NCBI GenBank assembly: GCA_038145405.1 | Contig: JAYQPQ010000008.1 | Coordinates: forward strand, 1 to 38,104 | Direction: 5' to 3' | Source of the DNA: JAYQPQ01 sp038145405 | GTDB taxonomy: Bacteria; Pseudomonadota; Gammaproteobacteria; Pseudomonadales; GM7GCV1 | DNA length: 38,104 bases | Shown: positions 31,412-38,104 of the stretch, piece after piece | How positions within the stretch are numbered: position 1 is the first letter of the stretch | Layout: every line of letters begins with the position of its first letter | The notes under the pieces: model-generated | The model's input: only the letters and a program-made list of their open reading frames with translations | Databases searched by the model: none | Told to the model about the DNA's origin: nothing | Made by a program: the position numbers and the translations under genes

Positions 31412-32850
31412 GCTGGGAGACCGTCATTGGCCTGGAGGTGCACATCCAGCTCAATACCCAATCGAAGATTTTCTCCGGATCGGCGACCAGCTTTGGCGGC
31501 GATCCCAATGTGCATGCCTCGGCCATCGATCTGGCCCTGCCGGGCACCCTGCCAGTATTAAATGAGGCTGCTGTGTCAATGGCCATCGAGTTCGGTCTGG
31601 CCGTCGATGCGCCGATCAATCCGCACTCGGTATTCGAGCGCAAAAACTACTTTTATCCCGATCTACCCAAGGGCTACCAGACCAGCCAAATGGCCGAGCC
31701 CATCGTCGGCGCCGGCACGGTGCTGATCGAGGTCGAGGGTTCTACCCGCTCCGTGCGCATTCACCACGCTCACCTCGAAGAGGACGCCGGCAAATCGCTG
31801 CACGAGGACTACCACGGCTTTACCGGTATCGATCTGAATCGGGCCGGCACGCCACTGCTGGAAATCGTATCGGAGCCCGATATGCGCACCCCGGCCGAAG
31901 CCGTAGCCTACCTGAAAAAGCTGCACTCCATCGTCACCTATCTGGGTATTTCCGATGGCGATATGTCACAGGGCTCCATGCGCTGCGACGCCAACGTGTC
32001 GGTGCGTCCGCTCGGCCAGCAAGAGCTGGGCACTCGCGCCGAACTGAAGAACATCAACTCCTTCCGCTTTGTCGAGCGCGCCATCGAGGTCGAGGTGGAG
32101 CGTCAGATCGACCTGATCGAGTCCGGAGGCAAGGTAACTCAGGAAACTCGCCTGTTCGACCCCGACAAAGACGAAACGCGTCCGATGCGCAGCAAGGAGG
32201 TCGCCAACGACTACCGTTACTTCCCCTGCCCCGACCTGCTGCCAGTGATCATCGAAGCTGAACTGATCGAGCAACTGCGGGCCAGATTGCCGGAATTGCC
32301 TGACGCCAAGCGCCAGCGCTTTCAGGCCGATTACGGCCTGTCGGAATACGATGCACTGGTACTGACCCAGGAACGACCTACCGCCGATTACTTTGAGCTG
32401 GTCGCTGCCAGCAGCGGCGACGCCAAGCTGGCGGCGAACTGGGTCAGCGTCGAACTACAGGGCCAGCTGAAAAAGGCAGGTCTGCCGATCAGCCAGAGTC
32501 CGGTGCCCGCTGATCAGGTGGGCAAGCTCATCGCGCGTATCCGCGAAGGTGTCATTTCCGGCCGCATCGCCAAGCAGGTCTTTGCTCTGCTTTGGGAGCA
32601 GGGCGGCGACGTCGATAAGATTATCGCCGAGCAGGGACTGCAGCAGGTTTCCGACAGTTCGGCGCTGGAAGCCATGGTGGCCGAGGTGCTGGCCGGCAAT
32701 CCTGAGCAGGTGCAGAATTACCGCAATGCACCGGCCGAACGCCAACCCAAGATGTTTGGCTTTTTTGTCGGCCAGGTCATGAAAATCTCCAAGGGTCAGG
32801 CCAACCCGGCGGAGGTCAACCGCATTCTGCATGAGAAGTTGAACGCCTGA
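31408..32850 (+). CDS. gatB: Asp/Glu-tRNA amidotransferase subunit B
   Basis: Kinase/amidotransferase subunit that activates mischarged Asp- or Glu-tRNA and binds the tRNA tail. The 480 residues start MSWETVIGLEVHIQLNTQSKIFS, then show KNYFYPDLPKGYQTSQ, HLEEDAGKS and the Yqey-like tail domain (from about 330) ending in MKISKGQANPAEVNRILHEKL. The ATG at 31408 has GGGGAG upstream and overlaps gatA; a frame from 31258 is not real. The stop shares one base with the next gene. Confidence 0.98.
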   Translation: MSWETVIGLEVHIQLNTQSKIFSGSATSFGGDPNVHASAIDLALPGTLPVLNEAAVSMAIEFGLAVDAPINPHSVFERKNYFYPDLPKGYQTSQMAEPIVGAGTVLIEVEGSTRSVRIHHAHLEEDAGKSLHEDYHGFTGIDLNRAGTPLLEIVSEPDMRTPAEAVAYLKKLHSIVTYLGISDGDMSQGSMRCDANVSVRPLGQQELGTRAELKNINSFRFVERAIEVEVERQIDLIESGGKVTQETRLFDPDKDETRPMRSKEVANDYRYFPCPDLLPVIIEAELIEQLRARLPELPDAKRQRFQADYGLSEYDALVLTQERPTADYFELVAASSGDAKLAANWVSVELQGQLKKAGLPISQSPVPADQVGKLIARIREGVISGRIAKQVFALLWEQGGDVDKIIAEQGLQQVSDSSALEAMVAEVLAGNPEQVQNYRNAPAERQPKMFGFFVGQVMKISKGQANPAEVNRILHEKLNA

Positions 32851-33140
32851 TGGTTTTGAAAAAAGACAAGAAAAAGGTAGTCGGCGAGTTTTTTGACGAC
32901 GATCGCATTCGCTCCTTCCTCCAGGGCGATCCACCGCTCGGCGTCAAGCGCGACTTTCACCTGCTGGAGCGGGCTTATCGCGGCATGCAGCCTGAAAACT
33001 TCGCCACCTTCGTGCGCTTTTTCCGCGAGGCCGGCCACGATCTGCGGGCGATCAATCCTCAGGGAAAATCGCTGGAAGATCTGATCGCGCAGCATGTGGC
33101 CAGCCAGGAATATCTGGATATCCTGCGCCAGGCTGACTGA
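32850..33140 (+). CDS. PA4642-family conserved hypothetical protein
   Basis: A 96-residue cytosolic protein of unknown function. It resembles the Pseudomonas PA4642-type proteins by eye: basic start LKKDKKKVVGEFF, then FLQGDPPLGVKRDFHLLERAYRGMQPENFATFVRFFREAGHDL and a closing helix EYLDILRQ. The helical pattern with a G-DL-A/G-NPQGKSLEDLI turn looks a little like an ankyrin unit. The ATG overlaps the gatB stop by one base, so it is co-translated with the amidotransferase; in Pseudomonas this family is not beside gatB. The linkage hints at a translation-related role but does not prove one. Confidence 0.7.
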   Translation: MVLKKDKKKVVGEFFDDDRIRSFLQGDPPLGVKRDFHLLERAYRGMQPENFATFVRFFREAGHDLRAINPQGKSLEDLIAQHVASQEYLDILRQAD

Positions 33141-33148
33141 ACTGCTGC

Positions 33149-33586
33149 CTAGGCGCGACCCAAATCGAGCCCTTGTAGACGTTGTGCGAGCGCCGCGGCA
33201 TCGCCAACCTCGGCGTAGCACAGCACATCCAGTTCCGCTCCCAGCCGACCGAGTTCCTCGGCGCGCTCCGGAAAGTGTGCAGCGGCGTGCGCCGTCATTT
33301 GACGCAGGGTGGACGTGTCCAGCGCCAGTTCGATACTCCCCAGACTAAATAATACCTGAGGCGCACTGAAGCCCTCGGGGTTGCCGATCCGTAAACCGGC
33401 GAGGCTAAGCTCGCCGGAGAACAGGGACACCGAGGCGGAGTCCAGCTCCGCGGCGGTACCGGTGACCTGGGAGCCGACTCGCACCGCCGCCTGCTGCACG
33501 ATGCTGTCCAGATAAAACAAACTGCCGGCCAGGATCAACACCAGCAGGCTACCCAGCCCGGCCAGGACCTTAAATAATGTCTTCAT
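33149..33586 (-). CDS. Short AsmA-like membrane-anchored protein, likely truncated
   Basis: A 145-residue ORF. Residues 1-95 look like the start of an AsmA-type periplasmic protein: one transmembrane helix (about 5-26), then YLDSIVQQAAVRVGSQVTGTAAELDSASVSLFSGELSLAGLRIGNPEGFS, a stretch common in proteins of about 250 residues. After LALDTSTLR the usual continuation is missing, and the last 50 or so residues (Ala/Leu/Glu-rich helix, LGAELDVLCYAEVGDAAALAQRL) do not belong to that family. GAGGAG lies 9-10 nt before the ATG, so the gene is probably translated. A fusion made by a deletion is my best reading. Confidence 0.6.
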   Translation of the reverse strand: MKTLFKVLAGLGSLLVLILAGSLFYLDSIVQQAAVRVGSQVTGTAAELDSASVSLFSGELSLAGLRIGNPEGFSAPQVLFSLGSIELALDTSTLRQMTAHAAAHFPERAEELGRLGAELDVLCYAEVGDAAALAQRLQGLDLGRA

Positions 33587-33606
33587 CTTGGCTTCTCCTC
33601 GAAGTT

Positions 33607-33625
33607 CCGGGGTTCAGGACCCCGG
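33607..33625. other. GC-rich hairpin between two minus-strand genes
   Basis: CCGGGGT and ACCCCGG form a perfect 7-bp stem with a 5-nt loop, 14 nt past the AI-2E-family stop and 20 nt before the AsmA-like start. No U-run follows on either strand, so it is not a classic terminator. It may attenuate readthrough or protect the upstream mRNA end. Confidence 0.5.
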
Positions 33626-33639
33626 GCGGCGTTCGTCGG

Positions 33640-34722
33640 TCAGGGTGACGGGCCCGGCTCCTGCCTGGCAGTGGCAGACTGAACGGACGCTCCCGGCAGG
33701 CTGGCCACATTGCCCAGCACCACCCCAATCCAGCGCGTTTCCGGGAAGGCTTCCAGGGCGATTTTTACCAGCATGGTGAGGGGCACCGACAGTAGCATAC
33801 CGATCGGCCCCAATACCCAGCCCCAGAAGACCAGGGAAATCAGCACGACCAGGGGGGACAACCCGAGGCCGCGACCCATGATGCGCGGTTCCAGAATGTT
33901 GCCCATCAGGGTATTGATAAAAAGGTAGCCCAGCCCGACCACCAGACCGTTCAACGGGCTCACATCCACCAGAGCCAGCAGCACCGGTGGCACGGCGGCA
34001 ATAATGGAGCCTACGGTGGGAATAAAGTTGAGCAGGAAGGCCAGGCAACCCCACAGCAGGGCGTATTCGAGCCCTGCCGTCAGACACAGAAGCCAGGCCA
34101 GCAGGCCGGTCACCAGACTGATGACAAATTTGATGGCCATGTACTGGTTGATGGCATGGCTGACACGAAATACCGCCATCACCTGTTTGTCGGAATCGTC
34201 CAGCGCACTATCCAATTTTTGCTGCAGGCTTGCTTCTTCCGCCAGAATAAAGGCCACCGTCAGAATGATCAGAAAGGCATTGGCAGCAATGCCGCCGATC
34301 GAACCCAGCAGGGTGCGCGCATAGCCCAGCATGGACTCCGGGCTCATCCAGGAGCGCCATTGGCTGGTTTCCATTTCGATGCCACGTTGCAGCAGCCAGA
34401 GTTCCAGCTGTTCCATCATGGCTTCGAGCCGGGTGGCGTAGCGCGGCAGGTCGGAAACGAAATTAGTCAGCGACCCACCAAAGAGGGTGCCCAACACCAT
34501 GCCGGCCACGAGAATCATCAGCATCACCAGCAAGATGGCCAACCAGTTGGGCACGCCCTTGGCGCGCAGCCAGACCAGCGGCGGGCTGCACAGCACGGCG
34601 ATAAAGACGGCGAGAAAGAAAGGTACCAGCAAACTGGCAGCCACGCGCATGCCGGCGACAACGACGACAAAGGCGGCAAGCAGCAGGAGAAAACGGGCAA
34701 CGGGAGAGAATCGAAGTTCCAT
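33640..34722 (-). CDS. AI-2E-family transporter (PerM/YdiK-like permease)
   Basis: Multi-span inner-membrane protein of 360 residues. About eight helices are visible, with the family's long periplasmic loop after helix 3 (about 85-140) and the conserved block LNFIPTVGSIIAAVPPVLLAL followed by NILEPRIMGRGLGLSPLVVLISLVFWGW. Members include autoinducer-2 exporters and Na+/H+ antiporters, so the name does not establish the substrate. The gene stands divergent to trhP and before the AsmA-like ORF. Its Shine-Dalgarno is weak. Confidence 0.9.
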   Translation of the reverse strand: MELRFSPVARFLLLLAAFVVVVAGMRVAASLLVPFFLAVFIAVLCSPPLVWLRAKGVPNWLAILLVMLMILVAGMVLGTLFGGSLTNFVSDLPRYATRLEAMMEQLELWLLQRGIEMETSQWRSWMSPESMLGYARTLLGSIGGIAANAFLIILTVAFILAEEASLQQKLDSALDDSDKQVMAVFRVSHAINQYMAIKFVISLVTGLLAWLLCLTAGLEYALLWGCLAFLLNFIPTVGSIIAAVPPVLLALVDVSPLNGLVVGLGYLFINTLMGNILEPRIMGRGLGLSPLVVLISLVFWGWVLGPIGMLLSVPLTMLVKIALEAFPETRWIGVVLGNVASLPGASVQSATARQEPGPSP

Positions 34723-34781
34723 GCACGCATGCTAGCCTAATCACCCCAGGCTGTTAACTCCAATCGAGCCGCGGCCAGGCC

Positions 34782-34817
34782 TTGCCTCAAGTGCCCGGAG
34801 GCGTAGAATACGCCTCC
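34782..34817 (+). promoter_or_regulatory. trhP promoter overlapped by a perfect dyad
   Basis: TTGCCT (34782-34787) and TAGAAT (34804-34809) are spaced by 16 nt. A perfect 9-bp inverted repeat, GGAGGCGTA and TACGCCTCC around GAA (34797-34817), covers the -10 and the likely start site near 34816. Such a dyad may be an operator. No terminator function is likely because no U-run follows. The regulator is unknown. Confidence 0.5.
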
Positions 34818-34838
34818 CGATCGCCCCACCCCTGCCCC

Positions 34839-36233
34839 ATGCCAACCGAACTGCTGTCCCCCGCCGGAACCCTGAAAAGCATGCGCTACGCCTTTGCCTA
34901 TGGCGCCGACGCCGTCTACGTAGGCCAGCCGCGTTACAGCCTGCGGGTACGCAACAACGAGTTCAATCGCCTGGAGCACCTGGCATCGGCCATCGAAGAG
35001 GCCCACGGCCTCGGCCGCAAGATTTACGTGGCCAGCAATGTCCAGCCGCACAACGACAAGGTGCGCACCTACCTGCACGATATGGAAGAGGTAGTGGCCA
35101 TGGGGCCGGATGCACTCATCATGTCCGACCCCGGACTCATTATGCTGGTGCGCGAGCGCTGGCCCGACCTGCCAATCCACCTGTCGGTACAGGCCAATGC
35201 GGTGAACTGGGCAGCGGTAAAGTTCTGGCAGAACTACGGTCTGACCCGCATCATCCTGTCGCGCGAACTCTCCATTGAGGAAATTCGCGATATCCACGTC
35301 AAGTGCCCGGATATTGAACTCGAAGTCTTTGTGCACGGCGCGCTCTGCATCGCCTACTCCGGCCGCTGCCTGCTGTCCGGCTACATGAGCCACCGCGATC
35401 CCAACCAGGGCGCTTGCACCAACTCCTGCCGCTGGAAATACGACACCCACGAAGCGGTGGAAACCGAGACCGGCGATATCGTCGCCGCCGACCCGCGCAC
35501 GCGCGACGCCATGCAGAAGGCCGCCGCCAATACCATCGGCCTGTCCGGCGCCTCCGCGCTCGAACGCAGCATCAGCGGCACCTGGGATCCCGGTTCAGCC
35601 GACCAAACGCCGGTGTTCTTGCTGCAGGAGGAAAACCGTCCCGGCGAATATATGCCGGCCTACGAAGACGAGCACGGTACCTACATCATGAACTCCAAGG
35701 ATCTGCGCGCCATCCAGCATGTCGAGGGACTGGTGCGCATGGGCATCCGCTCGCTCAAGATCGAAGGCCGCACCAAGTCCCACTACTACGTCGCCAAAAC
35801 GGCGCAGGTGTATCGCCGCGCCATCGACGACGCCGAAGCCGGACGCCCTTTCGACTGGTCACTCTTTGAACAGCTGGATCACCTGGCCAATCGTGGCTAT
35901 ACCGAGGGCTTTTATCGCCGCCACGCGCCCAAGGAATACCAAAACTATGAGCGCGGTCATTCCACCAATCTGAATCAGCAGTTTGTCGGCGAAATCACCG
36001 AGGCCGATCAGGATTGGGTCGAGGTAGATGTGAAGAACAAATTCCTGGTTGGCGACGAACTGGAACTCATCACCCCGGCCGGCAATGCGCGCTTTCGCCT
36101 CGAGCAGATGGCCAACGCGACTGGCGCTGCCATCGATACCGCACCGGGATCCGGTCATCGCGTACGCATTGCCCTGCCCGGCAGTCTGGCGGCCAGTCAG
36201 CTCGACCACGCCCTGCTTATGAGATATCTCTAG
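34839..36233 (+). CDS. trhP: tRNA 5-hydroxyuridine modification protein TrhP (YegQ)
   Basis: Peptidase U32-family protein that takes part in prephenate-dependent hydroxylation of U34 in tRNA. The 464 residues (E. coli YegQ 453) align throughout by eye: ELLSPAGTLKSMRYAFAYGADAVYVG, the QANAVNW block, cysteines in FVHGALCIAYSGRCLLS and GACTNSCRWKY (possible Fe-S ligands), YMNSKDLRAI-type motif and SLKIEGRTKSHYYVA. The ATG at 34839 begins at the conserved ELL-PAG start; a frame from 34782 is not credible. It is probably monocistronic. Confidence 0.94.
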   Translation: MPTELLSPAGTLKSMRYAFAYGADAVYVGQPRYSLRVRNNEFNRLEHLASAIEEAHGLGRKIYVASNVQPHNDKVRTYLHDMEEVVAMGPDALIMSDPGLIMLVRERWPDLPIHLSVQANAVNWAAVKFWQNYGLTRIILSRELSIEEIRDIHVKCPDIELEVFVHGALCIAYSGRCLLSGYMSHRDPNQGACTNSCRWKYDTHEAVETETGDIVAADPRTRDAMQKAAANTIGLSGASALERSISGTWDPGSADQTPVFLLQEENRPGEYMPAYEDEHGTYIMNSKDLRAIQHVEGLVRMGIRSLKIEGRTKSHYYVAKTAQVYRRAIDDAEAGRPFDWSLFEQLDHLANRGYTEGFYRRHAPKEYQNYERGHSTNLNQQFVGEITEADQDWVEVDVKNKFLVGDELELITPAGNARFRLEQMANATGAAIDTAPGSGHRVRIALPGSLAASQLDHALLMRYL

Positions 36234-36536
36234 CTATTCGGCGCGCAGCGCGTCGATCGGACTCAGACTCACCGCATCGGCGGCGGGCTTCAAACCCGCC
36301 GCCATCCCTACCAGAATGGAAATGCCCAGGGCCAGCAACACGATATGCGGGTGCACTGCCATGGGCAGCGCCGGCAAGGCCAGCAGCAATATCAGCTTCA
36401 GACTCAGCACCAGCAGCAGGCCAATGCAACCGCCCACCAGGCCGAGAAAGGCCGCTTCGCCAAGAAACAGCATGCGCACCTGCTGGCGTGTGGCGCGCAG
36501 GGCGCCAGCCCGATCAGGGCAAGACACACAGGCCAA
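36234..36536 (-). pseudogene. C-terminal remnant of an FtsX-like ABC permease
   Basis: About 90 codons encode the end of a MacB/FtsX-type permease: ALRATRQQVRMLFLGEAAFLGLVGGCIG, two membrane helices, then AGLKPAADAVSLSPIDALRAE, the standard closing motif of such permeases. The first 300 or so residues, including the periplasmic domain, are missing. Upstream, a good Shine-Dalgarno (AAGGAG) and an ATG at 36552 open a signal-peptide-like frame (MKKSCIGLCVLP) that stops at 36514 and is in another frame. Thus the starts of one gene and the end of another appear joined. The stop codon abuts that of trhP. It is unlikely to be functional. Confidence 0.8.
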
Positions 36537-36608
36537 TACAGGACTTCTTCATGAACGCAGCTCCTTGCGTCTCCGAAGGACGCCCGTAAGTCGACTATGT
36601 ACTCCGCG

Positions 36609-38063
36609 TCAGGGTTGGAATCCCTGCAGCCGATAGAGGTACACCTGCAGTGCCAGGGTCGCATACACCGGCTCGGTCAGGCTAGTCAGTGGCTCGACCT
36701 GCGCAAACTGCGCTGCAACGGCGGCATCCAGAGGGCGCTCGCCGATCCAGATATAGGTCTGGCCCGGGCGGTCGATGTCCCGAATGCCGACTTCCAATTC
36801 GTAATAGTCCTCGATATAGCCATCCGGCTCGCTCCAGTGCGCCACGCGGAATTCGCCGGGCATGGCGTAGAAGCCGACCGCGGCCAGCAACTTGCGCGAA
36901 TCGCTCAGCATCAGCGCATCGACATTCTCCTGCATCAGCGGAGCCACTTGGGCCCCGATCCGATCCCAGCCCAGCACCCGGAAATAGGGATCGTTGCTGC
37001 GCGAGCGCTCGATACCCAAGCCATCCAGCAGCGGTGGCCAGTGGTAGATCAGGCTCAGCAACAGCAGGTTGGCCAGGCCACCCACCCAGAACCAACGCAG
37101 CGACACCTGCCCCAGCAGCTTGCCGGCCAGCAAGCTGGCAGCCACGAAAGCCGGTGCTGCCCAGTTGATAAAGGCGTGCGACAACAGCGCCTGCAGACTG
37201 ATAACCCCAAACAGCGGCCAGAAGGCCCACCAGAGCGCCGCCTCGTTGGCATCGCGCAGCTGGCGTCCGCGCCAGAGCAACATCAGGCTCCAGACCGGCC
37301 CGAATATCACCAGCTGTGCGCCCCAGAACTCCGCCAGCTCGGCGGGATACAGACCATATTTATCCAGCCCGGATATTTCGGAGGTATGGCGGAAGGCGAC
37401 AAAGTCATTGGCAAAGTTCCACCAGATATTGCCGCCAAACAGCAGGCCGGCAATTACCGCCGCTACCCAGGGACCCGGCGTAGCCAGCAACTGGCGACGC
37501 GCCGGAGTAAAGGCTAGGTAGAGGAACAGCCCAAGGGGCAGCAGCGCCATGGTGTATTTGCTGAGCATGCCGGCGCCGCAGGCCAGGCCGAGCAGAATCC
37601 AGTCCGTCAGGCGATCGGGCTGACGCAGGGCGCGCAGGAACAGCCAGAGCGTCAGCGCCCAAAAGAACACCAGGGGCGCGTCGGTGGTAATAAAGAGCGA
37701 GTTGTAACCCATCAGGGGCATGGTTAGAAAAACCCAGCCCGCCATCAGCCCGCTGCGCTCTTCCCAGAGTTCGCTGGCCATGCGATAGACCAGCCAGGCA
37801 CTCAACCCGTAGAGCACCGGAGCGCCTAACTTAATGGCAAAGCCGGTATCACCGAACAGTTGGGTGAAGAGCCAGATCATCCAGGCAACCATGGGCGGCT
37901 TGGAGTAATAGCCCCAGTCGAGGTTCAACGACCAGTGGTAGTAGTAGGCCTCGTCATAGAAGAGCACCAGATGCGGCTGCAGCAGCGCCAACACCCGATA
38001 AAGCGTCAGTCCGAGCAGCGCCAGGATAAAAAAGCGGCGGGGATTGCGCGTCAGCTCGGTCAA
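36609..38063 (-). CDS. ArnT-like glycosyltransferase, PMT_2/GT39-83 family
   Basis: Polytopic inner-membrane glycosyltransferase of 484 residues that would move a sugar from a polyprenyl-phosphate donor to an envelope acceptor. The first periplasmic loop holds the catalytic-type Asp-Glu in FYDEAYYYHWSLNLDWGYYSKPPMVAW (about 34-60), as in ArnT and dolichyl-phosphate mannosyltransferases. About ten to twelve helices follow, with FITTDAPLVFFWAL and MLSKYTMALLPLG, and a soluble C-terminal domain from about 355. The start is TTG, with GAGG 7 nt upstream. The acceptor (lipid A, protein or glycan) cannot be told from sequence. Confidence 0.9.
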   Translation of the reverse strand: MTELTRNPRRFFILALLGLTLYRVLALLQPHLVLFYDEAYYYHWSLNLDWGYYSKPPMVAWMIWLFTQLFGDTGFAIKLGAPVLYGLSAWLVYRMASELWEERSGLMAGWVFLTMPLMGYNSLFITTDAPLVFFWALTLWLFLRALRQPDRLTDWILLGLACGAGMLSKYTMALLPLGLFLYLAFTPARRQLLATPGPWVAAVIAGLLFGGNIWWNFANDFVAFRHTSEISGLDKYGLYPAELAEFWGAQLVIFGPVWSLMLLWRGRQLRDANEAALWWAFWPLFGVISLQALLSHAFINWAAPAFVAASLLAGKLLGQVSLRWFWVGGLANLLLLSLIYHWPPLLDGLGIERSRSNDPYFRVLGWDRIGAQVAPLMQENVDALMLSDSRKLLAAVGFYAMPGEFRVAHWSEPDGYIEDYYELEVGIRDIDRPGQTYIWIGERPLDAAVAAQFAQVEPLTSLTEPVYATLALQVYLYRLQGFQP

Positions 38064-38093
38064 GTCAGGGCCTCAGATAATGCAGTGATAGCG

Positions 38094-38099
38094 AGTATA
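38094..38099 (-). promoter_or_regulatory. Candidate -10 box for the ArnT-like gene
   Basis: TATACT on the minus strand, 5 of 6 consensus bases, about 30 nt before the TTG start. The -35 would lie beyond the window edge, so the promoter cannot be confirmed. Confidence 0.3.
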
Positions 38100-38104
38100 G
38101 GCCA

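Overview
The window is a chromosomal segment of a moderately GC-rich gammaproteobacterium. Its gene order closely follows the Pseudomonas-type core chromosome: rpsI-rplM-zapE, algW, hisD-hisG-murA-ibaG-mlaC, yrbG-kdsD-kdsC-lptCAB-rpoN-hpf-ptsN-rapZ-ptsO, mgtE-darP, yhdP-rng-maf-mreDCB, gatCAB. Several proteins suggest a marine, polyhydroxyalkanoate-storing relative of the Cellvibrionales/Halieaceae. That placement is inference; the gammaproteobacterial assignment is secure.

Layout. 1-2812 (minus): ribosomal proteins S9 and L13 with a clear promoter, the ZapE ATPase and an alpha/beta hydrolase. 2831-4059 (plus): periplasmic protease AlgW/DegS with its promoter. 4077-8225 (minus): the mlaC-ibaG-murA-hisG-hisD operon, in which every gene overlaps or abuts the next. 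8257-16016 (plus): a Ca/Na antiporter, Kdo synthesis (kdsD, kdsC), LPS export (lptC, lptA, lptB), sigma-54, and the nitrogen-PTS block (hpf, ptsN, rapZ, ptsO). 16018-19474: an accessory insert with a GspE N-terminal remnant, a UDP-glucose dehydrogenase/UDP-glucuronate epimerase pair, and a phasin with an operator-rich promoter and a terminator. 19583-21189 (plus): MgtE and a half-length DarP interrupted by a 10-N assembly gap. 21209-29592 (minus): yhdP, rng, maf, mreD, mreC, mreB. 29601-33140 (plus): gatC, gatA, gatB and a PA4642-family gene. 33149-34722 (minus): a short AsmA-like ORF and an AI-2E-family permease. 34782-36233 (plus): tRNA hydroxylation protein TrhP. 36234-38099 (minus): the C-terminal remnant of an FtsX-like permease and an ArnT-like glycosyltransferase.

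How it works together. Most of the window builds the envelope: Kdo synthesis and LPS export (KdsDC, LptCAB), phospholipid transport (MlaC, YhdP), murein precursor synthesis (MurA), rod shape (MreBCD) and envelope-stress proteolysis (AlgW). The rest is translation (S9, L13, HPF, GatCAB, TrhP, RNase G, DarP) and PTS-Ntr/sigma-54 control.

I found no dramatic undescribed system. What stands out is a series of deletion-scar-like loci inside otherwise conserved synteny: mlaC without mlaFED or mlaB; a stranded GspE N1 domain with its own promoter and terminator; half of darP with tldD/pmbA absent; a chimeric AsmA-like ORF; and the tail of an ABC permease. The phasin promoter also carries three related dyads placed like repressor operators. 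No tRNA, rRNA, CRISPR, insertion sequence or integrase was seen. No gene-free stretch exceeds about 190 bases, apart from 36237-36608, which holds the permease remnant.
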